Of a stretch of DNA of 8,049 bases, positions 1 through 6,391 are shown piece by piece. Source of the stretch: WHSW01 sp036794585 (GTDB lineage Bacteria > Actinomycetota > Thermoleophilia > Solirubrobacterales > 70-9); assembly GCA_036794585.1 (NCBI GenBank), contig DAIRGH010000126.1, positions 1 to 8,049 of the forward strand, written 5' to 3'. The notes beneath the pieces are model-generated. The model saw only the letters and a list, made by a program, of their open reading frames with translations, did no database searches and was not told where the DNA came from. How positions within the stretch are numbered: position 1 is the stretch's first letter; every line of letters starts with the position of its first letter. A program made the position numbers and the translations under genes.

Positions 1-601
1 GCTTGCGTCCGCTCGGCTCGCTGTCGGCGCTGCGCGCCGCCGCGCTTGCTCCTGTGCCGCGCGTCGTCTGTGGCGGCGGCTCGGAATCGCGTGCGGCCTG
101 GCGGGCCGCCTTGGCGGTGCGGCGCTTCGGGGCGACCCTGCGCTCGGGCGGCGCGGCGCGGCGCACGGGCGTCTCGCAGTAGGGGCAGATCGACCAGCGC
201 GGGTCGATCGGCTTGCCGCACGACTCACACGGGTCCTTGATCCGGGCGCGGCAGTTGGGACAGCGCAGGAAGGTGCGCTCCACCGGATGCTCGCAGTTCG
301 GACACGAGGCCTCCTCGAGCTGCCTGACCCGGAGCTCGGACGCGCGAATCTCCAGCTCGCGCTCGTGCTTGTCGGCGAGGAACTCGGGCGGCCGCAGGAT
401 CGAGTACACGACCGTGCCCAGGAAGGGAAAGAGCGAGGCTGCGGTCGCCGAGGCGACCAGGACGGGGTCCTCGATCCGGCGCTTGGCGTCGAAGTAGGTC
501 CACGCGACGAGCGCGATCCAGAGCACGATCAGGAACAGGATCAGCAGGTTGACGACCAGATTGAGGGCGTCGTTGGTGATGCCGAAGAGGGCGACGAGCA
601 T
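1..601 (-). CDS. Membrane-anchored double zinc-ribbon protein (C-terminus beyond window)
   Basis: The frame opens with ATG at 601 and stays open to the left edge, giving 200 residues without a stop. Residues about 12-36 and 48-68 are hydrophobic and read as two transmembrane helices. A charged, probably coiled-coil linker (about 72-98) follows. Then come four Cys pairs: CPNC (100-103), CPNC (114-117), CESC (125-128) and CPYC (139-142), the pattern of two tandem zinc ribbons (DZANK-like). After residue 146 the chain is a low-complexity Arg/Ala/Pro/Ser tail. The likely topology is a cytoplasmic zinc module tethered to the membrane. Proteins of this layout are common as uncharacterised genes in Thermoleophilia, so no function is assigned. 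An in-frame TGA lies 33 bases upstream, which limits the start choices. There is no Shine-Dalgarno before the ATG, but a TAGACT box lies 10 bases upstream, suggesting a leaderless mRNA. The Cys spacing makes the frame secure. Confidence 0.88.
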   Translation of the reverse strand, partial: MLVALFGITNDALNLVVNLLILFLIVLWIALVAWTYFDAKRRIEDPVLVASATAASLFPFLGTVVYSILRPPEFLADKHERELEIRASELRVRQLEEASCPNCEHPVERTFLRCPNCRARIKDPCESCGKPIDPRWSICPYCETPVRRAAPPERRVAPKRRTAKAARQAARDSEPPPQTTRGTGASAAARSADSEPSGRK

Positions 602-617
602 GAAATCGGGCAGTCTA
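602..617 (-). promoter_or_regulatory. Candidate leaderless -10 box (TAGACT) for the zinc-ribbon gene
   Basis: Read on the minus strand, TAGACT (positions 617-612) is followed by exactly 10 bases and then ATG at 601. It fits the bacterial -10 pattern TAnnnT and would place the transcription start at or within a few bases of the ATG. No convincing TTGACA-like -35 is visible at 17 bases (TTTCTC is the best match). The same ACTAGACT plus 10-base arrangement precedes valS, which strengthens the call. Confidence 0.45.
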
Positions 618-631
618 GTGAGGCTCCGGGA

Positions 632-718
632 TCAGAGAAACAGGCGTCCGAACAGGTAGCCCAAGCCGAAGAAGACGAGGATCACGATCGCGACCACCGC
701 TGCGACCAGCCCCATCAT
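632..718 (-). CDS. 28-residue single-helix membrane protein
   Basis: This short frame starts at ATG 718 (a second ATG follows at 715) and ends in TGA at 634-632. The peptide starts MMGLVAAVVAIVILVF and ends GYLFGRLFL: about 20 hydrophobic residues with small residues and Gly on one face, then a single Arg near the C-terminus. That is the composition of one transmembrane segment. It lies 30 bases upstream of the zinc-ribbon gene on the same strand, and that gene's product is also membrane-anchored, so the two may be co-transcribed or interact. No strong Shine-Dalgarno is seen before the ATG. I do not recognise a family. The run of uninterrupted hydrophobic codons makes chance less likely, but a peptide this short could be spurious. 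Confidence 0.5.
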   Translation of the reverse strand: MMGLVAAVVAIVILVFFGLGYLFGRLFL

Positions 719-751
719 GTGGAGAAGCTCTGAGCGTGCGCTCCTGTCCAA
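719..751. other. 33-base divergent intergenic gap
   Basis: This gap separates the 28-residue gene (minus) from the amidase gene (plus). It is too short to hold two complete non-overlapping promoters, so promoter elements must extend into the flanking 5' ends or the starts lie further in. I see no clear TTGACA/TAnnnT pair for either direction. On the minus strand AGGAG occurs at 745-741, but it is about 22 bases from ATG 718, too far for normal initiation. Confidence 0.4.
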
Positions 752-1459
752 TTGATCTCAGAAGGTAATGGGAAAGCAAGGGTCTTGCGGGCGGCGGCTT
801 GCGTCGCGCTCGCCGGGTTGTCCTGCTTCACCATGCCTACGGGTGCGGACGCTGCGCCGGTCCGCGCGCTCGCGGCCCAGGCGCCGCCGATCGACGCCGA
901 CCACATCGCCTACGGCGGCGCGCGGCGCGACCAGATGGCCGCGTACTCGCAGCGCCACTACGGCCAGCGCGAGTGGCGGCTCGCCGACCCAGACGCGATC
1001 GTCCTGCATTTCACCGCCACCGCCAGTTACGACTCGGTGTGGAGCACGTTCAACTCCAACGCGCCCAACCGCGGCGAGCTGCCCGGCGTCTGCTCGCACT
1101 ACGTGATCAAGCAGAGCGGAACGACCGCCGAGCTCGTCCCCCCGCGGATCCGCTGCCGTCACGCGATCGGCCTCAACCACCGCTCGCTCGGGATCGAGAT
1201 GGTTCAGGAGGCGGGCCCGGGCTCGCATTGGGCCGATCAGCAGATCCTCCATCGCCATCCACAGATTCGCTCGGCGCTGCGGCTTGTGGGCTGGCTACAG
1301 GACCGCTACTCGATCCGCACCTCCGACGTGATCGGCCACTCGATGGCCAACGACAGTCCCTACTTCAAGGACCTCGAGGGTTGGGTCAACGACCACACCG
1401 ACTGGCTCAAGCGCGACGTGCGCGAGTTCCGCGAGCGCCTCCGGCGCCACTCCTCCTAG
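752..1459 (+). CDS. Secreted N-acetylmuramoyl-L-alanine amidase (Amidase_2 / PGRP-like)
   Basis: Enzymes of this fold cleave the bond between N-acetylmuramic acid and the L-Ala of the peptidoglycan stem and need Zn2+. The N-terminus has basic residues, a hydrophobic stretch (about 11-28) and an Ala-rich exit (GADAAP), which reads as a Sec signal peptide for export. The catalytic domain spans about 78-225. Visible motifs are VLHFTAT with H86 as first zinc ligand, a CSHYVIK strand (114-120), RHAIGLNHRSLGIEM (136-150), and IGHSMANDSPYFKDLEGW with H196 as second His ligand. D207 or D201 could be the acidic third ligand. The 235-residue length suits a single catalytic domain with no wall-binding repeats. 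The start is uncertain: TTG 752 gives the fullest signal peptide, TTG 785 a shorter one, and the ATG at 768 is out of frame. Its stop overlaps that of convergent folC. A remodelling role is likely; target specificity cannot be read. Confidence 0.87.
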   Translation: MISEGNGKARVLRAAACVALAGLSCFTMPTGADAAPVRALAAQAPPIDADHIAYGGARRDQMAAYSQRHYGQREWRLADPDAIVLHFTATASYDSVWSTFNSNAPNRGELPGVCSHYVIKQSGTTAELVPPRIRCRHAIGLNHRSLGIEMVQEAGPGSHWADQQILHRHPQIRSALRLVGWLQDRYSIRTSDVIGHSMANDSPYFKDLEGWVNDHTDWLKRDVREFRERLRRHSS

Positions 1460-2700
1460 CCTTCGGTCGCGTACCGCAGCAGGTAGTGCGACCCGGTCAC
1501 GAGCACCACCCCACCCAGCCCCAGGGCGCGTTCCTTCGCCACGCGCAGCGCCACAAACGCATCAGGCTCCTCCCCCACCCAGCCGATCCCGGCCTCGCGC
1601 GCCGCGCCGGCCAGAGCACTCGCCGCTAACGCCTCGGCCCCGGGCCTCCCGGCCCTCGCCAGCCTCTCTCGGGGAATCTCCGTCACCGCCATGCCCTCCA
1701 CCACCGGCACCAGCGCCGCCACGATCCCCGCCGCGTCCTTGTCGGCAAGCACCGCCAGCACCGCGACGACCGGCCGTCCCCCTGCAACTTCCGGCAGCGC
1801 CTCCGCTAGCGCTCGCGCTCCAGCCGGGTTGTGAGCGGCGTCCAGGATCATCCCGTCAACCACCTCCACCCGGCCCGGCAGCTCGAGCCCGGCCGCAAGC
1901 TCGAGCACACGCCCCGGATCGAGCGGAGAGTCGAGCATCGCCTCGGCGGCCGCCAGCGCGACGGCGAAGTCGCGGCGCAAGTAGGGCGCGGCGCTGGCGA
2001 GCTCGACCTGCGGCGCCAGGTCCTTCACCGCGACCACGCGGGAGGACCGCTCGCGCGCCGTCTCACGCGCGAGGCGCTCGACCTCCTCGCTCACCGGCCC
2101 CAGGACGAGAGTCGTGTGGACGCGCAGCACCGCGAGCTTCTCGGCGGCGATCTCAAGCTCCGTCTCGCCCAGCCATTGGGTGTGCTCGAGGCCGATCGAG
2201 GTCAGCGCGGTCACCTTCGACGGCAGCACGTTGGTGGCGTCGAGGCGGCCGCCCAGGCCGGCCTCGATCACGCCCGCGCGCACGCCGGCGGCCGCGAGCG
2301 CGACGAACGCGGCGGCGGTGTCGGCCTCGAACTGGGTCACCGACTCGCCCTCGTCGAGCGTCCGCTCCACCGCCGGCACCGCCTCGGCGACCCTCTGCAC
2401 CGCCGCCGCGAACGCGTCGGGGGCGATCTCGGCACCGCGGATCTGGATCCGCTCCGACCAGCGCTCGTCGTGCGGCGACACGTAGGCGCCCGTCGGCATC
2501 CCGTGCGCCTCCAACAGCGCCGCGGTCATCTGCGTCACCGAGGTCTTGCCGTTGGTGCCGACGACGTGAACCGAGGCAAAGCGGTGCTGGGGCATCCCCA
2601 GCACCGAGACCAGCTTGCGGATCCGCTCGAGCCCGAACCGCATCCCGAGCGGCTCGAGCGAGGCCAGATAGGCCTCCGCCTCAGCCGCGGTCCAGCTCAC
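1456..2700 (-). CDS. folC: Folylpolyglutamate synthase / dihydrofolate synthase
   Basis: FolC adds glutamate to reduced folates in the cytoplasm using ATP, and in many bacteria also joins dihydropteroate to glutamate. The 414-residue protein has the family landmarks in order: P-loop GTNGKTS (48-54), YVSPH with an ERI motif (73-85), EAGLGGRLDATN (146-157), SIGLEH (168-173), E187-K188 at the position of the usual carbamylated-Lys EKAGI motif, LPGRVEVVDG (274-283), DAAHNP (287-292) and LADKD (318-322). The EKAGI motif reads EKLAV and the usual DGAHNP reads DAAHNP; both are mild departures that keep the key residues. It starts at GTG 2700, whose first base is the last base of the valS stop TAG. 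There is no Shine-Dalgarno, so translation probably depends on reinitiation after valS. It is not possible to tell from sequence whether it is mono- or bifunctional. Confidence 0.96.
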   Translation of the reverse strand: MSWTAAEAEAYLASLEPLGMRFGLERIRKLVSVLGMPQHRFASVHVVGTNGKTSVTQMTAALLEAHGMPTGAYVSPHDERWSERIQIRGAEIAPDAFAAAVQRVAEAVPAVERTLDEGESVTQFEADTAAAFVALAAAGVRAGVIEAGLGGRLDATNVLPSKVTALTSIGLEHTQWLGETELEIAAEKLAVLRVHTTLVLGPVSEEVERLARETARERSSRVVAVKDLAPQVELASAAPYLRRDFAVALAAAEAMLDSPLDPGRVLELAAGLELPGRVEVVDGMILDAAHNPAGARALAEALPEVAGGRPVVAVLAVLADKDAAGIVAALVPVVEGMAVTEIPRERLARAGRPGAEALAASALAGAAREAGIGWVGEEPDAFVALRVAKERALGLGGVVLVTGSHYLLRYATEG

Positions 2701-5264
2701 TACGCCAGGGCGTCGAGCTCGCGGCGGTAGGCCTCGAGCTTCTCACGCGCCTCCGCGACGACCTCGGCGGGCGCGTTGTCGACAAAGCCGCTGTTGGCGA
2801 GCTGGCGCTCGCCGCGCTCGATCTCGGTCATCAGCCTTGCGCGCTCGACGTCGATCCGGCCCTCGGCAACGCGCCGGTCGACGCCGGCGTCGACGATCTG
2901 GACCGTCCCGATCGTCGCCAGCGGCTCATCGACGCCGTCGCCCGCGGCAATTCGGGCCAGCCGGGTGACGAACTCCGGCTGCTCGTCGTCGATCCGCGCC
3001 GCCAGCACCTTGCCGGCGGGCACTCCCGCCAGGTCGCGCCACCGCCGTACCCGCCGGACCAGCTGGATCGCGGCCCCAACCTCGGCCTCACTCGCGGGGT
3101 CGACCAGGGCAGGATCGGCGCTCGGAAACTCCGAGACCAGCAGCAGGTCGTCGCGGTCCGGGAGGTAGCTCCAGATCTCCTCGGTGACGAATGGCATCAC
3201 CGGGTGCGCGAGTCGCAGCAGCTGGTCGAGCACGTAGAGCAGGTTCGCCGCCGCGTCCTCGTCGCCGTCATAGAGCCGCGGCTTGACGATCTCGAGATAC
3301 CAGTCGCAGAACTCCGACCAGAAGAAGTCGTAGAACCCGAGCACGGCGTGCGAGAAGTCGTACTCGTCGATGTCGCCCGAAACCGATGAGATTGCGCGCT
3401 GCAGCCGCGAGAGGATCCACCGGTCCTCGGCAGTCGCGGGTCGCGGCTCGGGTGTCGCGTCGGCGTTCAGGAGAATCAGTCGCGAGGCGTTCCACATCTT
3501 GTTCGCAAGGTCGCGGCCCTGCTGGATGCGATCGGCGGAGAAGCGCACGTCCTGCGTCGAGGCCATGGCCAGCAGACCGAAGCGCAGCGCGTCGGCGCCA
3601 TGGACCTCGATCTCGTCGAGCGGATCGATGCCGGTCCCGAGCGACTTCGACATCCGCCTGCCGTCAGCAGCCTGGACCACCGGGTGCACGTAGACGTCGC
3701 GAAACGGGATATCGCCGGCGAACTCGATCCCCATCATCACCATCCGCGCGACCCAGAGGAAGATGATCTCCCGCGCGGTGGTCAGGAAGCTGGTCGGATA
3801 GAAGGCGCGCAGGTGGGGCGTGTCGTCGGGCCAGCCCAGAGTCGCGAACGGCCACAGCGCCGAGGAGAACCACGTGTCGAGCACGTCGGTCTCCTGACGC
3901 AGCGCGTCGGGATCGAGCCCGCGCTCGCGCGCCAGCTCGCGCGCTCCCTCCTCCGACTCCGAGACCACCTCCTCGCCGTCGGGCCCGTACCAGACCGGCA
4001 GCCGGTGTCCCCACCAGAGCTGGCGCGAGATGCACCAGGGGCGGATCCGCCGCATCCAGTCGAGATAGACGCGCTTGTAGCTGTCGGGGACGATCCGGAC
4101 CTCATCGCGGTCGACGACCTCGATCGCCGGCGGCGCGAGCTCGTCCATGCGGCAGAACCACTGCAGCGAGATCAGTGGCTCGACGCGCTCGTGCGAGCGC
4201 TCGGAGACCGGCACCGAGTGCGCGTACGGCTGCTCGTCGCGCAGGAGCCCCTGTTCGCGCAGCGCCGCGACCACCGCCTCGCTCGCCTCCTCGATGCTCA
4301 TCCCCCCGTAAGGCGGGCCGGCGGCGTCGTTCATGCGCCCGTCGGGGCCAATGACGACGATCTCGTCGAGGCCGTGCGCGCGGCCGATCTCGAAGTCGTT
4401 GGGGTCGTGGCCGGGGGTGATCTTGAGCGCCCCGGTGCCGAACTCGGGATCGACGTGCTCGTCGGCGATGATCGGCAGACGCCGTCCGACGAGCGGCAGC
4501 ACCGCCTCGCGTCCGACGAGCGCCGAGTAGCGCTGGTCTTCCGGGTGCACCGCGACCGCGGTGTCGGCGAGCATCGTCTCGGGCCGGACGGTGGCGACGG
4601 TCAAGACCTCGTCGGAGTCGGCGAGCGGGTAGTCGATCTCATACAGGGTGTCCTCGACCTCCTCGTTGACCACCTCGAGGTCGGAGATCGCCGAGCGCGA
4701 GCCGGGATCCCAGTTGACGATGTAGTTGTCGCGGTAGATGTAGCCCTTCTCGTAGAGCGAGACGAAGACGCGATATACGGCGCGCACGTAGTCGTCGTCG
4801 AGGGTGAAGCGCTCGCGCTCGTAGTCGCAGGAGGCGCCGAGGCGTTTGTACTGCTCGATGATCTGCGAGCCGTATTCCTCGCGCCACTCCCAGACGCGCT
4901 CGACGAACGCCTCGCGGCCGAGCTCGTGCCGCGAGACCCCCTCGGCGCGCAGCTCCTTCTCGACCACCGCCTGCGTCGCGATGCCGGCATGATCGGTGCC
5001 GAGGATCCAGAGCGCGCGGCGGCCCTGCATCCGCCGCATCCGAGTGAGCGCGTCCTGGAAGCTGCCGTTGAGCGCGTGGCCCATGTGCAGCGCGCCGGTG
5101 ACGTTCGGCGGCGGGATCGCAATCGAGAAGTTCTCCTCGGGCGTCCCCTCGGGCGGCGGGTCGAACGCCCCGCTCGACATCCACTCGGCGAAGATCCGCC
5201 GCTCGACCTCCGCCGGATCCCAGCGCGTCGTCGCCTCCAGCTTGTTGCGCCGCTGCTCGTCCAT
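2700..5264 (-). CDS. valS: Valyl-tRNA synthetase
   Basis: This class I synthetase charges tRNA-Val in the cytoplasm and edits mischarged threonine. At 854 residues it is near the usual length. The Rossmann core carries PPPNVTGALHMGHAL, with the HIGH-type signature HMGH at 60-63, and the GTDHAG motif at 89-94. VNWDP (183-187) leads into the CP1 editing insertion (about 190-350), which has TVRPET (225-230) and GHDPNDF (285-291). The second catalytic signature is RMSKS (537-541), with Arg replacing the first Lys of KMSKS. An all-alpha anticodon-binding domain follows (about 605-745). The last ~65 residues are charged and helical (DVERARLMTEIERGERQL), matching the C-terminal tRNA-binding coiled-coil arm. 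The ATG at 5264 is preceded by a TAGACT box 10 bases upstream and no Shine-Dalgarno. The gene is followed directly by folC, a pairing conserved in many bacteria. Confidence 0.97.
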   Translation of the reverse strand: MDEQRRNKLEATTRWDPAEVERRIFAEWMSSGAFDPPPEGTPEENFSIAIPPPNVTGALHMGHALNGSFQDALTRMRRMQGRRALWILGTDHAGIATQAVVEKELRAEGVSRHELGREAFVERVWEWREEYGSQIIEQYKRLGASCDYERERFTLDDDYVRAVYRVFVSLYEKGYIYRDNYIVNWDPGSRSAISDLEVVNEEVEDTLYEIDYPLADSDEVLTVATVRPETMLADTAVAVHPEDQRYSALVGREAVLPLVGRRLPIIADEHVDPEFGTGALKITPGHDPNDFEIGRAHGLDEIVVIGPDGRMNDAAGPPYGGMSIEEASEAVVAALREQGLLRDEQPYAHSVPVSERSHERVEPLISLQWFCRMDELAPPAIEVVDRDEVRIVPDSYKRVYLDWMRRIRPWCISRQLWWGHRLPVWYGPDGEEVVSESEEGARELARERGLDPDALRQETDVLDTWFSSALWPFATLGWPDDTPHLRAFYPTSFLTTAREIIFLWVARMVMMGIEFAGDIPFRDVYVHPVVQAADGRRMSKSLGTGIDPLDEIEVHGADALRFGLLAMASTQDVRFSADRIQQGRDLANKMWNASRLILLNADATPEPRPATAEDRWILSRLQRAISSVSGDIDEYDFSHAVLGFYDFFWSEFCDWYLEIVKPRLYDGDEDAAANLLYVLDQLLRLAHPVMPFVTEEIWSYLPDRDDLLLVSEFPSADPALVDPASEAEVGAAIQLVRRVRRWRDLAGVPAGKVLAARIDDEQPEFVTRLARIAAGDGVDEPLATIGTVQIVDAGVDRRVAEGRIDVERARLMTEIERGERQLANSGFVDNAPAEVVAEAREKLEAYRRELDALA

Positions 5265-5280
5265 CGGAGCGGCGAGTCTA
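5265..5280 (-). promoter_or_regulatory. Candidate leaderless -10 box (TAGACT) for valS-folC
   Basis: In the 24-base gap between the SCP2-gene stop and the valS ATG, the minus strand reads AACTAGACT, then exactly 10 bases, then ATG at 5264. TAGACT (5280-5275) fits the TAnnnT -10 pattern and is in the same position relative to the start as at 612-617. The -35 region is not TTGACA-like. This would give valS-folC expression independent of the regulated promoter at 7245-7273. Confidence 0.5.
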
Positions 5281-5288
5281 GTTCTCGC

Positions 5289-5747
5289 TCAGCCGGGCGA
5301 GGGGATCCGAAACAGCGTGTAGGCGCTGGCGGCGGCGAGCAGGTCGCCCTCGATCTCGAGATCCCCGCGCATGAACAGATCGGGACCGGTGGCCGCGCCG
5401 CCGACCAGCTTGACGAAGGCGAGCGCGCTCAGGTGGATCGTGGCGCCCGGGCGCTCGTCACCGTCCCGGACCGCTTCGCAGGCACCGTCACGCACGATCA
5501 CCTGCCACCGGTCCTCCCCGCCGGCCCCGTCGGCGATCCGCCACTCGAATACGAGGTCGACGCCCGCGGCCGCCACCGGATCGAGCCGATCCGGCATCTG
5601 CCTGAAGATCTCCGCCACGACCACCTCGCGGTTCGCCTCGATCGCGGTCTCCAACTCCGCGTCGCCGGCGCCGGCGACGACGCGCGCGAACTCCTCGGGC
5701 GAGAGCGGCGCGGGCTGCTCGTCGCCCGAGGCCGTCGCCTCGGTCAT
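5289..5747 (-). CDS. SCP2 sterol-carrier-domain protein
   Basis: The 152-residue protein starts at ATG 5747, which overlaps the TetR stop as ATGA and has a strong Shine-Dalgarno (GGAGG) 7 bases upstream. This is chosen over a longer in-frame extension to 5867 that would lie inside the TetR gene. Residues about 44-148 fit an SCP2-like fold: an amphipathic helix with VVAEIFRQMPDRLD, strands VDLVFEWRI and RWQVIVRDG, the GATIHLSALAFVKLVGG helix, and the closing GPDLFMRGDLEIEGD turn with a small hydrophobic C-terminal helix. SCP2 domains hold lipids, sterols or acyl chains in a hydrophobic tunnel. No signal peptide or other domain is present, so it is probably a cytosolic binding protein. It ends 24 bases before valS. 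The family call is good; the ligand is unknown. Confidence 0.8.
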   Translation of the reverse strand: MTEATASGDEQPAPLSPEEFARVVAGAGDAELETAIEANREVVVAEIFRQMPDRLDPVAAAGVDLVFEWRIADGAGGEDRWQVIVRDGACEAVRDGDERPGATIHLSALAFVKLVGGAATGPDLFMRGDLEIEGDLLAAASAYTLFRIPSPG

Positions 5748-6391
5748 GGCGCGCCCTCCGGCAGCCAGAGCCGGGAATCGAGCAGATCGCCGAATCCCTG
5801 CCAGGCGACGTTCATCAGATACATCGCCACCGTCCCCCGCGGCACCTCGGGGTGATTCACCCACCACCTCGCCGTGCCCTCGACCATCCCGACAAACGCA
5901 TGGGCGAGTGGCTCAGCGGCCGTGGTCGGTCCCGCGCCGGCGCCCATCGACGTGAGCGTCCCCTCGAAGAGCGACGCGATCACGGCGCTGAGCCGCTCGC
6001 GGGAGCGGCGAACCTCGGCCGCAAGGGGACCTCCACCGCCCCCCGTTTCCCGATCGAGGATCAGCCAGCCGTCGCGGTGCTCCTCGACGAACCCGAGGAA
6101 CGCCTGGATCCCGGCCCAGAACTTCTGCTCGGGCGTCTCCGCGCCGGCGACCCCGGCGGTGATCCGCTCGGCCAAGCGGTCGCTGTTGCGCCGCAGCGCG
6201 GCGACGTAGAGCTCCTCCTTGGACTCGAAGTAGGAGTAGAGGCCGGGCTTGGAGATGCCGGCGCCGGCGGCCAACTCCTCGACCGAGACCTCGTGGTAAT
6301 CACGGCGCGCGAAGGCATGATCGGCGGCGTCCAGCATGCGTGTGCGCCGCTGCCCGCGGGTCAGCCGGGCGGATCGCCGAGCGTCGTTCAC
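5744..6391 (-). CDS. TetR/AcrR-family transcriptional regulator
   Basis: The 215-residue protein has the TetR architecture. After a basic N-terminus (RRSARLTRGQRRTR), helix 1 is MLDAADHAFARRDYHEVSVE. The helix-turn-helix covers about residues 37-56, with the family signature GISKPGLYSYFESKEELYVA (45-64). The remaining ~150 residues are a helical ligand-binding and dimerisation domain rich in Ala and aromatics (WWVNHPEVPRGTVAMYLMNV). TetR proteins usually repress a nearby promoter and release it when a small hydrophobic ligand binds. The GTG start at 6391 overlaps the upstream gene's stop as GTGA, and its own TGA overlaps the SCP2 ATG, so all three genes are translationally coupled. The palindromic operator at 7234-7264 in front of the first gene is the likely binding site, making it autoregulatory. 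A lipid or sterol-like effector is suggested by the SCP2 neighbour but not shown. Confidence 0.93.
   Translation of the reverse strand: MNDARRSARLTRGQRRTRMLDAADHAFARRDYHEVSVEELAAGAGISKPGLYSYFESKEELYVAALRRNSDRLAERITAGVAGAETPEQKFWAGIQAFLGFVEEHRDGWLILDRETGGGGGPLAAEVRRSRERLSAVIASLFEGTLTSMGAGAGPTTAAEPLAHAFVGMVEGTARWWVNHPEVPRGTVAMYLMNVAWQGFGDLLDSRLWLPEGAP
5755..5759 (-). promoter_or_regulatory. Shine-Dalgarno GGAGG for the SCP2 gene
   Basis: GGAGG on the minus strand lies 7 bases before ATG 5747, within the last codons of the TetR gene. It is the one clear canonical ribosome-binding site in this operon and decides the SCP2 start. Confidence 0.75.

Noticed and set aside
225..503. Closed 92-codon minus-strand frame inside the zinc-ribbon gene
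   Set aside because: It is the +1 shadow of the true frame. Only the frame starting at 601 shows the membrane helices and the four CxxC pairs.
287..733. Plus-strand 148-codon frame rich in Glu, Asp and Gln
   Set aside because: It is antisense to both minus-strand genes and has no domain or start signal. The acidic composition is the complement of hydrophobic and Arg-rich codons.
799..1629. Plus-strand 276-codon frame overlapping the amidase
   Set aside because: It is an Arg/Pro/Ala-rich shadow frame. The amidase zinc-ligand motifs lie in the frame of 752-1459.
1831..2730. 299-codon open frame on the plus strand across folC
   Set aside because: The translation is His/Arg/Gly-rich low-complexity sequence with no motif, while folC motifs run throughout on the minus strand.
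5265..5288. T-box leader upstream of valS
   Set aside because: The gap before valS is only 24 bases, far too short for a T-box, and the promoter box is almost adjacent to the ATG.
3600..5855. Very long (751-codon) open frame on the plus strand, antisense to valS and the SCP2 gene
   Set aside because: It is the stop-free complementary frame expected in high-GC coding DNA. Its translation is rich in Arg, Asp, Val and Leu without domains, and the opposite strand carries unmistakable valS motifs.
5748..5867. Longer N-terminus for the SCP2 protein, from 5867
   Set aside because: It would lie inside the TetR gene, reads as Arg/Gly-rich sequence without structure, and ignores the GGAGG plus ATG at 5747.
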